A program made the position numbers and the translations under genes. 18,704 nucleotides of DNA, from the NCBI GenBank assembly GCA_022592445.1, contig JABYQR010000574.1, forward strand, positions 1 through 18,704, written 5' to 3'. Below, in pieces: positions 1-7,940 of the stretch (position 1 is the first letter of the stretch; every line of letters begins with the position of its first letter). The notes beneath the pieces were generated by a model. It saw only the letters and a list, made by a program, of their open reading frames with translations. It was not told the DNA's origin and searched no databases. Source of the DNA: Cytidiella melzeri. Taxonomy: Eukaryota > Basidiomycota > Agaricomycetes > Polyporales > Irpicaceae.

Positions 1-393
1 GTTGAACCCTCGGCCTTTTCATACCTCCGTTACCATTCCATTGGGTCTAACCCCGTCTATCCTCTGTTTTAGGTCCAACCCCGTCTGTTTCCTGTTTCGG
101 GTTCAACCCCTTCTCTATTGAGTTTCGCCTCAGTCCTCACCTTTCTATTGTCCCTTATTTCCGCGCCTTGACGGTCTTTTCTCCCATTGGTTTTCCAAAG
201 CAGCTATTGTTCTCTGTGTATTGTTCTTCCTTTCTATTCCTCCAATTCGCTACCACTACTTCGGACCAGTCCAAAAGTAGTTAGGTCAACATGTATAAAT
301 AGCCGCTAGACATGGGGCTAGAACCTCAGTCTATCCACTTCGTATCAATATTTTTTCTATCAAACCATCATCTGTCTGCCACTGTGCTTTACA
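1..393 (+). repeat. Probable LTR 3' portion, truncated by the window start
   Basis: The stretch has the look of a retrotransposon promoter region. Three variants of a short 'caaccccgtct / ctaaccccgtct' motif lie within the first 120 bases, a TATA box (tataaata) sits at about 294-301, and the stretch after it (cctcagtctatccact) closely resembles the same place in the family A LTRs at 7.2 and 15.2 kb (cctcagtcttatccact). A CA-ending boundary could be at 393 (…tttaca), followed by a different, GC-rich and purine-rich sequence. I see no clear primer-binding site after it, so the boundary is a guess. It could also be an ordinary fungal promoter. Confidence 0.4.
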
Positions 394-990
394 GCAACCG
401 CGCGGTGAGACACTGAGTCACGCTTCAAACTAAGAACAACCTTAAAGACAACACAACCAACCACGAAGTGGCAATAGAAGTGTAAAGGTGTGGAAGCGCG
501 GAAGTGTTAAAGTGTGCGAGGTGGTCTTAGAGTCCTAGTTTTACCTGTGCTATAAAGAGCGACAAGGTTTGTGATAAAGTTTCTGTGAAAAGAGCTAGAC
601 AGGCAGCTACCACGCATATTGCGAGTAAAAAGTGCAAGACGGCGCGGTGAAAGCGAAAGAGTTTTAGCGCGGCTCAAAGAGAACGCGCGGGAGACGTCGC
701 GACTTGTAGGTAAACGGCGCGCGGAGAGACGCAGATGATAAACGCAGGCACAATATGAATCTCAAACACAAAACGTGGTCGCTGGTGAAGATGAAGAAGT
801 CGCTGTAACACGCGGGCACAGTAAAAGTGAACGCAGTAAGCTCGATGCAGTGAAGGTAAACGCAACGCAGTAACGCAGTAAAATAACGCAGTTAAGAAGC
901 AAACACAGTATAACAAAGCCGAAAGGAACCGTAAGAGAAAGACAAACTAATGGAGCGCGAGTCGCAGAATAAGGCTATGTGAGATTGCAG
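394..990. other. Gene-less purine-rich spacer with AACGCAG repeats
   Basis: No convincing gene is visible. The plus strand is strongly purine-rich, and the heptamer AACGCAG recurs at 830, 864, 872 and about 885, mostly followed by T. If the small minus-strand gene at 991-1518 is real, this would lie downstream of it; if the LTR on the left is real, it would be internal or flanking sequence of that element. The 80-codon minus-strand ORF inside it (674-916) looks like a by-product of the skewed composition. Confidence 0.5.
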
Positions 991-1518
991 TCAATTTGAC
1001 TCGACAGACTGCGCGCGGGGGCAGTAGTGTAGAACAACACTTCCCGAGTGGCGATGCGTATTGCAGGCGAATGGGTGGCCAACAACAACGTTGGTAGAGC
1101 TGGTAAGATTGAACTGCACTAGTTCGCACTCGTGGTCTTTGCCTTCAAAGTCTGGGGACAGCCAACAATCTGGGTGCGGCGCGCGCGGGCGATTGCAGTC
1201 GAGCGGGACGAAAGGTCCTAAACGTAGGGGAATTGGGTGATCGCTCTGAGTGTCGCAGTAAGAGCAGTTATCAAGCAAGTCCGCGACGGAGGCGACGGAC
1301 GACGCTGGCAAGGGTGATTTAGGAGTTGATCTCTCAGGGGAGACCGTAGGCGCTGCTGAGGGTTCTGGCGGCGGTGTGGGCGCGGGGATGATGGGGTAAC
1401 GGCGTAGAACCTTGCGCGGGTGCGGGCGGTAAGGGCAGCGACCGTCGGGTAGGTGGGGAACGGTGGGACAGTAACGGCAGACTTGAGGCGGGTTGTCATT
1501 GGTAGACGCAGCAGACAT
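991..1518 (-). CDS. Small Cys/Pro-rich hypothetical protein, 175 aa
   Basis: I do not recognise this protein. The ORF starts at ATG 1518 and runs 175 codons without an intron. The N-terminus carries CRYC (Cys14, Cys17) followed by His22 and Cys28, i.e. C-X2-C-X4-H-X5-C, one residue longer than a retroviral-type zinc knuckle; a second CSYC pair occurs near residue 85. Between them is a Pro/Ser/Thr-rich linker (about residues 40-75). A good minus-strand TATA box lies about 150 bp upstream of the ATG, which is the main reason to believe the gene. Against it: the ATG has T at -3, the sequence is GC-rich and Pro-rich (long ORFs arise easily), and no homologue comes to mind. Metal binding is inferred from the Cys/His spacing only. 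Confidence 0.35.
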   Translation of the reverse strand: MSAASTNDNPPQVCRYCPTVPHLPDGRCPYRPHPRKVLRRYPIIPAPTPPPEPSAAPTVSPERSTPKSPLPASSVASVADLLDNCSYCDTQSDHPIPLRLGPFVPLDCNRPRAPHPDCWLSPDFEGKDHECELVQFNLTSSTNVVVGHPFACNTHRHSGSVVLHYCPRAQSVESN

Positions 1519-1665
1519 AAACGTGGAAGAAGTCGCAGTGAGACAACACAGAAGAAGCTACAGCTATGGGCGCAAAGAGACTCCCTCGACGCGAGCGCAA
1601 AGCGTAAAGTGAACTCTGGAAACTGGGGTGGGGATTGATTGATTTTCTACGCAGTACAGGCAACA

Positions 1666-1680
1666 CCTTTTTATATACCC
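1666..1680 (-). promoter_or_regulatory. TATA box upstream of the 991-1518 ORF
   Basis: Read on the minus strand the sequence is GGGTATATAAAAAGG. A start site about 30 bp downstream (near 1640) would leave a 5' leader of roughly 120 nt before the ATG at 1518. This is a textbook core-promoter match; activity is inferred. Confidence 0.45.
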
Positions 1681-1689
1681 TAAAGACCA

Positions 1690-2337
1690 TCTCCTAAACT
1701 TTTCCTTCTATGTCCTAAACCCAAACGCGAGAGCGAGGAAACAGGGTGGCAGAATACTTCCGTCTGCGGAGGCAAAATGTTCAGCAAGTTGACGCCCGAC
1801 AGGACACAGCGTTGGTCGACGCGGAGTAGCGGTGCGCGCCCTTGCGCTGAAGAGGCACCAACCGTTGCGAGCAGGTGATGAGGCGCCGTCCAGGAGTTGC
1901 ACAGCGTGGCATGATAGGAGTCTTCCTGAAACGGGGTTTGCGCGTCAAGTTTCTTCTACCGTTGGTCCGACCCGCGTCCAAAACACTTGGTGGCTGGCCG
2001 GCCCATGCTCCGATGCAAAAGGGGCGTGGCTGTGAGTCAGAGTACGGTGCGATTCCTCGGCCTCTCGGATGTTTCCGGCGCGTTGCTCCTTGTCAAGTCC
2101 TCGGATCCTCGGCAAACTCCTCGTGACCTCAGTGAACCTCTTGTGCCCGTGATGCTGGGAAAGTGGAGGGACTTGCCGCTCAGGATGACGCGGGCCGCGC
2201 AAATGGCGGGCTGCTGCCAGGTCTCCGCGCCTAGCCAATTTCCGAGCGTATCAGCGGCCTGGACCATCATCCAACCTTGTGTGTAGCTACACCAAGGGGT
2301 TCTGACTTGACAACTTGTCCCTTGACGATAGTCGGTC
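1690..2337. other. GC-rich stretch without a recognisable gene
   Basis: Overlapping ORFs of 60-100 codons exist on both strands (for example 1987-2286 plus and 1945-2238 minus), but none has family motifs, and they overlap antisense to each other, as expected of GC-rich sequence. The pogo transposase similarity to the right stops at about 2338, so this could be the unrelated flank of that remnant or its decayed continuation. Confidence 0.5.
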
Positions 2338-2739
2338 TTAACACCTATACTTTGAGTGGTTATCGCCACGCACTGTATAGCATTCATGGCCAGTATTCTG
2401 TCTTCCTCCGCCTTGCTGTTTCCCTGTCTTTTCAATGTTACTTTTGATTCTGTAGTTGCCCTGGATTGTGCCATACTTTGCGAAGTGATCATCCATATTT
2501 GTGGGGTCAAAACACTGAGTCCGAACAGGATCAAGACCAGCTGTTGATTGGAAATGAAGAACATCGTTATGGTGTTGGTTGAAGGCATAAATCCAGCTAT
2601 TAGGTGGAGGTGTGTTGCGTCCTGATATCTCCTGTACACCACGGAGTTTGATCTTTACTCTTGTCCACAGATGTCCCTCCTGTGCGTCCTTCTGCATCCA
2701 TTTCACCATCGCGTGCTCCTGGTCTGGAGTCAACAGCAT

Positions 2740-2744
2740 CTGGG
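2740..2744 (+). repeat. 5-bp target-site duplication CTGGG, left copy
   Basis: CTGGG directly precedes the LTR starting TGTTTGAAAG and is repeated at 3268-3272 directly after its last base. Confidence 0.85.
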
Positions 2745-3267
2745 TGTTTGAAAGTTACGAGTGTAGGGGATGACTAGGAGAGTCAACTAACTCTGGGAGT
2801 AAGTGTCTTATCATTTCTCTGCTCTCTAGGAGCGGTATATATACATGTCTGTAACTAGATTACTAATGCTACAGTAATGTCATATGAGTAAGGATTGGTA
2901 AGGATTGGTAATCCTATGAGTAAGGATTGGTAATGCACAGTCCTGCTTGCTAATACTACTGAATAGAGAATGTAAGCGATGACTGAGCATCCTACATAAC
3001 TGAATGGTGCTGACTGAGCCTTTAGTAAGCCCAATACATTTGGTACATGAAATACGAGCCATGCAGAAGCCTCATGGTACTTCTGCTATTCAGTCATGGA
3101 AACTACTGGAACACGATGCCATAAGGTGTAAGTATCGCATCGTGTGTGACCATAAGTATGGTGGAATCACATGCTATGTACTATCTGATCTTATCTATCT
3201 ACATATCTAATCTATATCGTTCATAGATCTGATGTCCAATGATAAGCGATACAATCTCGCTTTGACA
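2745..3267 (+). mobile_element. Solo LTR, family C, copy 1 (523 bp)
   Basis: It begins TGTTTGAAAG and ends GCTTTGACA (TG…CA), flanked by CTGGG on both sides, the signature of an LTR retrotransposon that inserted and then lost its body by LTR-LTR recombination. A TATA box (tatatata) is at 2836-2843 on the plus strand, giving the orientation. It matches the reverse complement of 6215-6705 along its whole length. It is 32 bp longer than that copy because a 'gtaaggattggtaa' segment around 2890-2932 is duplicated. No coding sequence of the parent element is in the window, so superfamily is unknown. Confidence 0.9.
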
Positions 3268-3272
3268 CTGGG
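3268..3272 (+). repeat. 5-bp target-site duplication CTGGG, right copy
   Basis: Partner of 2740-2744. Removing the LTR plus one copy restores an uninterrupted pogo transposase reading frame across the junction. Confidence 0.85.
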
Positions 3273-3381
3273 CCTCATGAGCCTCATGTGCTGCTTGGTG
3301 AATACCCAGCCAACAATTCCCTAAAGTGGTGTAGGGTACGTCAAATTTCTTTGATGCTGCAGAGGTAATTCAGCTTTCCAT

Positions 3382-4663
3382 TAAACTTGCAATTTTTAGA
3401 AGACCTAAGCCATTGGCATGCCACACGAATGATCTCCTCCTTTGCATGCGGCAAGAGTTTCTTTTGCTTGTTTTGGTAACGAGCAGAGCGCAGCCGTGAA
3501 GTTTGTGCATCCTGTGCCATTATAAAACCATATGATGATATGATGATAATTTAGGTACCACCCTTCTTTCTCAATGTGAACTGAGAAAGGAGGGGTTGCA
3601 AAGCAGTTGCTGAAAGCTGCAACAAGCAAGTGCCAGGTGCAGTGTGCAAACGCACTGTTGCAACGAGGCTACAATATGCGTCCTGGCAGAGTTTGAACCG
3701 TTCTTGGTCTCAAAGTCACGCAAGTCTCGACAATGCTTGTAAACACTACTCTATACATCTACTCAGACATATTGGGCTGTTGGAGCAGGTCGTAATGCAA
3801 CATTTTTTACTATGCTCCTGCGAGACGGATTCTAAATATGCACTACATCACCCCAAATCTCTCCCCATCAGTCCAAGTAGAGTGCAGAAACCCACTGCTT
3901 TGTCTCTGACAACCTCACACCTCATGTTTAAGATATTTTTTTACACCAAAAGAATGCTATAGTAGTCCTCTATTGCTCACAGCAGACTTGTAATATTTGG
4001 AGGTGCGGAATCATCAAACGTGGTAGTGTTCGTAAAAACAGGCATTTACAAACACCCCCTAACCCATAGTACAGGTTGGGATCCAACATTGCACAACAAT
4101 GCAGCATAAAGCTCAGTGCCAGGTATTGTAAACCTGTCAGGTCCAAGGTAGATATTTATAAACTCATATATTATTGGACAGATTTCTCAAAACAAAATTG
4201 GATCTTACATTTGTAGGTGAAATAGGATATTATTGTTGTTAATTCTCCATTGAAAAGGTGCTAAAGAGGGGTAGATTATAAACATTCAAGAACAATTCAG
4301 ATGCATAAGATACACATTGTACAAGCAGATAGCAAGGAGTGAAATATTTGTCTTGTTCTATTTGTTAGCAATAGTGATGTGCAGGTTCTTGAAGATAATT
4401 AGATGATTACTCACATAAGTCAAAACATTTAGTCAATTTGCCAGGCATTGCACTAGATTTTGCGTCCACCTTGCACCAATTCTAGCGCTGGCCTTGCGCC
4501 ATTTCTACCTTTTCCTTGCGCCAGGTGCAATGGCGCAAGTAACGTCACGGAGCTCTTTATGTCACAAAAGTTACAGCGTGACAACATACTTTTGAAGCTC
4601 TGCAGGGCAGACATGAATTGCTGAGACAGTCTGAGTATCAAACATAGTAGTATATGATGCTTA
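3382..4663. other. Gene-less AT-rich region with short inverted repeats
   Basis: No ORF here has recognisable motifs (74 codons minus at 3405-3629; 110 codons plus at 3630-3962; 62 codons minus at 4453-4641). A 13-bp hairpin with one G·T pair is at 3561-3594 (CCCTTCTTTCTCA … TGAGAAAGGAGGG). A perfect 11-bp inverted repeat CTTGCGCCATT / AATGGCGCAAG pairs 4493-4503 with 4529-4539. The nearest 150 bases may include the decayed N-terminus of the pogo transposase. Confidence 0.6.
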
Positions 4664-6209
4664 TTAACAACTTCGGCCTTGTGCCATACATTGGTTCACG
4701 CGAACACTATTGATGGGGCACTGGAGGTACACAGTTACAGCGATGTGACTGTGACTGTTGCACTCGGACTGCCACATTGTGCCTGCCACACTGGCGCAAT
4801 GTGGCTTGTGGCTTGTGGCAGTGCCAAAATCTCTTTGCCCATTGAAATGTGTGGTGACCTGACACACAGTTTCTCGGCCTATAGCTAACTTGATGTTAGG
4901 TATCACAACGTTTTTTGTCCCATTTGGAGAAGCTGTACCTAAAAATGCTGCCTGCAATGCAGCAGTGTAGGTTGAATCACCAGCAGTGGGATTTGCAGCA
5001 CAAGCAACCAGCTCCGTCGCTCCAAACACCCTCGTTGCCCTCCCCAGTCTCTTGTCCTCACTCTCATCACTACCTCAGGCAACCAGCATAGACGGCATAA
5101 AGCTTCACCCCACATTCATGTCCGCACACCGCAACACAGAGAGCAAAGCAAAGGTACGCTCATGAAACAATCCATTTTATTGCGTTGCTCACAACCCCTC
5201 CCCAGCTCCGGAACATGCTCTCAAAAACAGCGAGCTTGTCACACACCTTGCCGGCTTACATGCCCAATGCACGTCTTCACTTTGCGCGCTAACCCCTCCT
5301 GCTGGCACCCACTGACACCTAGCTCGGCTCTCAGACACCACCATCACCATACCCTCAGACTACCCCGCTCTCACAATGCGGAAACCTGTATGTCCCCTTC
5401 CTTTGCTACACTACCTCAATCTCACTCTTGTTCACCCTTTCAGCTAAAACAAAAGGCATCCGCATAATGACTCTCTCCCATTTAGACACTTCTCTTTCTT
5501 TCCTATCCTGTTTATTATCCTGGGACTTTGCAGTCGGGTTTTTCTCCTTCCTTATTGTCCACATAGTATCTCCCCATTGTATCCTACCCTATCCACCACT
5601 ACCACCGCCAACCGCCATCCTCTCGTCATTGAACTGTCACACTCAAAAGCTCTCGGTCACTCATGCACGCACACGCATCACCCTCTTGACTTGTTGCATC
5701 TCCTTAGATGTCTCTCCTGCCTCGTATCTTATATCTTCTCGCATTTCTCCATTTTCCTCTTGCATATCACTCTCACTCACTCACTCGTTCGCATCACTTC
5801 TCTCTTCTCATTGCACATCTGGCTGGAAAATCACATTGTTTTCTGTTACCTTCCCCTTCCTATTCATGCCTTGTTCAACCCGTTCTAATCTTGCTCCTTG
5901 CTCTCACGATCATGAATCCCATGACCCTCTACTGGCATCGCTCCTGTGAATTTCCACTTCTTCAGTGTCGTTATAGCAGTATTCCCTCCGGCTATCCTGC
6001 AAATCATTATCAATGCACTTTCTGTGATACAGCAAAAAAACAAACATCAGCGTGTGTTGTGAGGCTTTTCAAAAATGTGGTTGTAAGTTGTCCAATACTG
6101 TCCCACGTAGACACATGCAGCCACAAGGTGAGTTCAGCCGAGGGTGTTTTCTTTTTCCCTCTTGTCTCGACACACACAGAGCGCGAGCCCATTTCCGAAG
6201 AGTCAGCTA
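4664..6209. other. Gene-less region, right half strongly pyrimidine-rich
   Basis: From about 5040 to 5950 the plus strand is dominated by C and T, which opens several long overlapping ORFs (173 codons at 5428-5949, 191 codons at 5708-6283); I do not accept these as genes, because they are low in complexity and the last one runs into a solo LTR. A minus-strand ORF of 121 codons (4664-5029) has a slightly protein-like first half but no recognisable domain. Around 4770-4830 the words 'ctgccacattg' and 'caatgtggc' make an imperfect hairpin. Confidence 0.5.
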
Positions 6210-6214
6210 GCCGT
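6210..6214 (+). repeat. 5-bp target-site duplication GCCGT, left copy
   Basis: GCCGT directly precedes the reversed LTR (which starts tgtcaaag on the plus strand) and is repeated at 6706-6710. Confidence 0.85.
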
Positions 6215-6705
6215 TGTCAAAGCAAGATTGTATTGCTGATTATTGGAGATCAGATCTATGGACAATGTAGATTAGATATGTAGATAGATAAGATCAGATA
6301 GTACATAGCATGTGATTCCATCATCATTATGGCCACACACAATGCGATACTTGCACCTTATGGCATCATGTTCCAGTAGTTTCCATGACTGAGTAGCAGA
6401 AGTACCATGAGGCTTCTGCATGACTCATATTTCATATACCAAATGTATTGGGCTTACTAAAGGCTCAGTCAGCACCATTCAGTTATGTAGAATGCTCAGT
6501 CATCGCTTACATTCTCTATTCACTAGTATTAGCAAGCAGGACTGTGCATTGCAAATCCTTACTCATATGACATTACTGTAGCATTTGTAATCTAGTCACA
6601 GACATGTATATATACCGCTCCTATAGAGCAGAGAAATAATAAGACACTTACTCCCAGAGTTAGTTGACCTTCCAAGTCATCCCCTACACTTGTAACTTTC
6701 AAACA
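6215..6705 (-). mobile_element. Solo LTR, family C, copy 2 (491 bp)
   Basis: On the minus strand it starts TGTTTGAAAG and ends GCTTTGACA, like copy 1, and has its own flanking duplication GCCGT. The minus-strand TATA box lies near 6607-6614. It lacks the 32-bp internal duplication of copy 1. Scattered single-base differences and small gaps separate the two copies, so neither is very recent. Because the two solo LTRs have different target duplications, they are independent insertions. Confidence 0.9.
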
Positions 6706-6710
6706 GCCGT
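6706..6710 (+). repeat. 5-bp target-site duplication GCCGT, right copy
   Basis: Partner of 6210-6214. Confidence 0.85.
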
Positions 6711-7183
6711 GATCAACCAAAAATAACACCGGTCCGCTCTCTAGGTATTCATCATATTCCTGCCGTCACATTTGTAAAGAGCTTGGTTGTCTCGCGAAGT
6801 CTTATCTACCAAGGGTGAGTTGAGGAATTCAACATCCCACGCTGAGCCTTTTTGTTTGTTTTTCCACTTACACCAGTAATCAAGAGTTGGCCTCCAGCAC
6901 GCTGTCCATTACCTACCCACCATTTGCCACAAACGCCCAACCATTCCCCAGAAGTTTCACTGGGGCAAGGGAGATCTGCCCATGGTTTTCTTTGGGCAAA
7001 CAGCTCCAATTCAACACTACAATCCCTCGTAGTACATCCATCAACAACCAAACACATTGTGTTGGTGAGCCAAGATGGCGAGGTATCTGTGCGGTATGTT
7101 CAATGTTCAAAAAATTTTACACTGCACTGTACGGATCCTTCGGCTTACGGTAGACTCTTTCCTCCTGTAGCTCTTCTCCCATC
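6711..7183. other. No assignable gene
   Basis: ORFs of 65-90 codons occur on both strands (for example 6806-7057 minus), without motifs I recognise. The plus-strand ORF from 6852 runs on into the LTR at 7184 and therefore is not one natural gene. It could hold a decayed gene fragment. Confidence 0.5.
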
Positions 7184-7909
7184 TGTCACAGATTTTCAAT
7201 GTTTCTACAAGACTTGCCTTACCAGGCAACGGTATTATTGGGAATATTTAAGCGCTTGTCAAGCGCTTATCCAGTGCTTATCCGGCGTCTATTTAGGCGC
7301 TTATCCAGCGCTTATCTGGCACTTATCAGGCGCCTATTCCGGCGCTTATTCTCAGTGCCTATCAATTGATGCGCTGATGCGCCTCCTGTCTCTGATGCGC
7401 TGATGCGCTCCTTTCCTTATCTGTGTATCACATGATAGAACTCTCTGGAACATTGTGGAACATGCTGGAACTATGATGTCATAGTATAGAACATTCCATT
7501 AGATGATGTCATAGTTCTTAGAACCTTCTGGAAAAGTCTAGCCTTGTCTTAGAACAAGCTAGAACAAGTCTAGCCTTGGAGCTGGGTCATGGGGTCAGGT
7601 CATGGGGACAATTGCTATTGGTTGATTATTGAAGTGGCACCACTAGGGCATAGGGCATGCTTAGTAAGGTAGATTACTTCGCTTACTCATGTAGGTATTA
7701 GGGGTCTTAGGGTAGTACCTGGGGTCCTCCCCTTCATGTATATATAGAGGCACTCCTGAGGGCATATCCCCTCAGTCTTATCCACTCTGTTGAATCAGGA
7801 CTACTCAGTACTCACTAGTACTTCGCTCACCACACCTCTTACTCTCTATCTCCATCAACTCCCCCCAGTTTATCAACTTACCTGGTGAGTAGTAACCTTA
7901 ACTGTTACA
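7184..7909 (+). mobile_element. LTR, family A, copy 1 (726 bp), solo or truncated
   Basis: It starts TGTCACAG and ends CTGTTACA, near-perfect short inverted termini, and is the direct repeat of 15232-15956. By eye there are six mismatches and no gap over the first 610 bp, after which the last 116 bp differ strongly. It contains a run of degenerate GCGCTTATCC units, a TATA box at about 7738-7747 and a possible splice donor (tggtgagt) at about 7883. The flanking pentamers (CCATC before, CTCTC after) do not match, so a simple solo-LTR insertion is not supported. No gag-pol remnant adjoins it; the KDZ pseudogene begins 31 bp to its right on the opposite strand. Confidence 0.85.
7251..7362 (+). 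repeat. Degenerate GCGCTTATCC tandem array in LTR A copy 1
   Basis: About nine imperfect 10-12 bp units of the type (g)gcgcttatcca follow one another, with variants such as gcgtctattt and gcgcctattc, then a duplicated gatgcgct at 7369-7409. The same array is at 15299-15410 in copy 2. Position upstream of the TATA box suggests repeated regulatory sites; that role is inferred. Confidence 0.7.
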
Positions 7910-7940
7910 CTCTCAGCAATGCCCATAGTAGTCACAGAGA

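Larger units (their letters stand above)
2338..3381 (-). pseudogene. Pogo-type (DDE_1/CENP-B-like) transposase remnant, split by a solo LTR
   Basis: Known family: pogo-like DNA transposases have an N-terminal helix-turn-helix, a CENP-B-type DNA-binding domain and a DDE catalytic domain. Seen here on the minus strand: from 3369 to 3273 the frame reads …KKFDVPYTTLGNCWLGIH…, the usual helix-turn-helix ending, and it continues in the same frame after the LTR is taken out (with one copy of the duplication) into …MLLTPDQEHAMVKWM…, then PPNSWIYAF…GLDPVR…FDP and GGGRQNTG, the typical order up to the start of the catalytic domain. The usual NMDEKG box, which holds the first catalytic Asp, reads NIEKTG, so that Asp is lost. 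An in-frame TGA lies at 3370-3372 and a stop ends the frame at 2338. It is inactive: interrupted, lacking most of the catalytic domain, and mutated. Confidence 0.8.

Noticed and set aside
2037..2642. A 201-codon minus-strand ORF as a gene
   Set aside because: Its upstream half lies over the pogo transposase in another frame and its other half has no recognisable motif.
4664..5029. A 121-codon minus-strand ORF as a gene
   Set aside because: No promoter, motif or homology that I can see; the second half spans an imperfect inverted repeat.
5428..6283. Long plus-strand ORFs of 173 and 191 codons as genes
   Set aside because: They follow from the pyrimidine skew, overlap each other in different frames, lack motifs, and the second ends inside a solo LTR.
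2745..6705. A foldback or long-TIR transposon with 0.5-kb arms
   Set aside because: Each arm begins TG, ends CA and has its own 5-bp duplication, so they are two independent solo LTRs.
6852..7403. A 183-codon plus-strand ORF as a gene
   Set aside because: Its last third is LTR sequence with the tandem array, and the same peptide appears at the other LTR.
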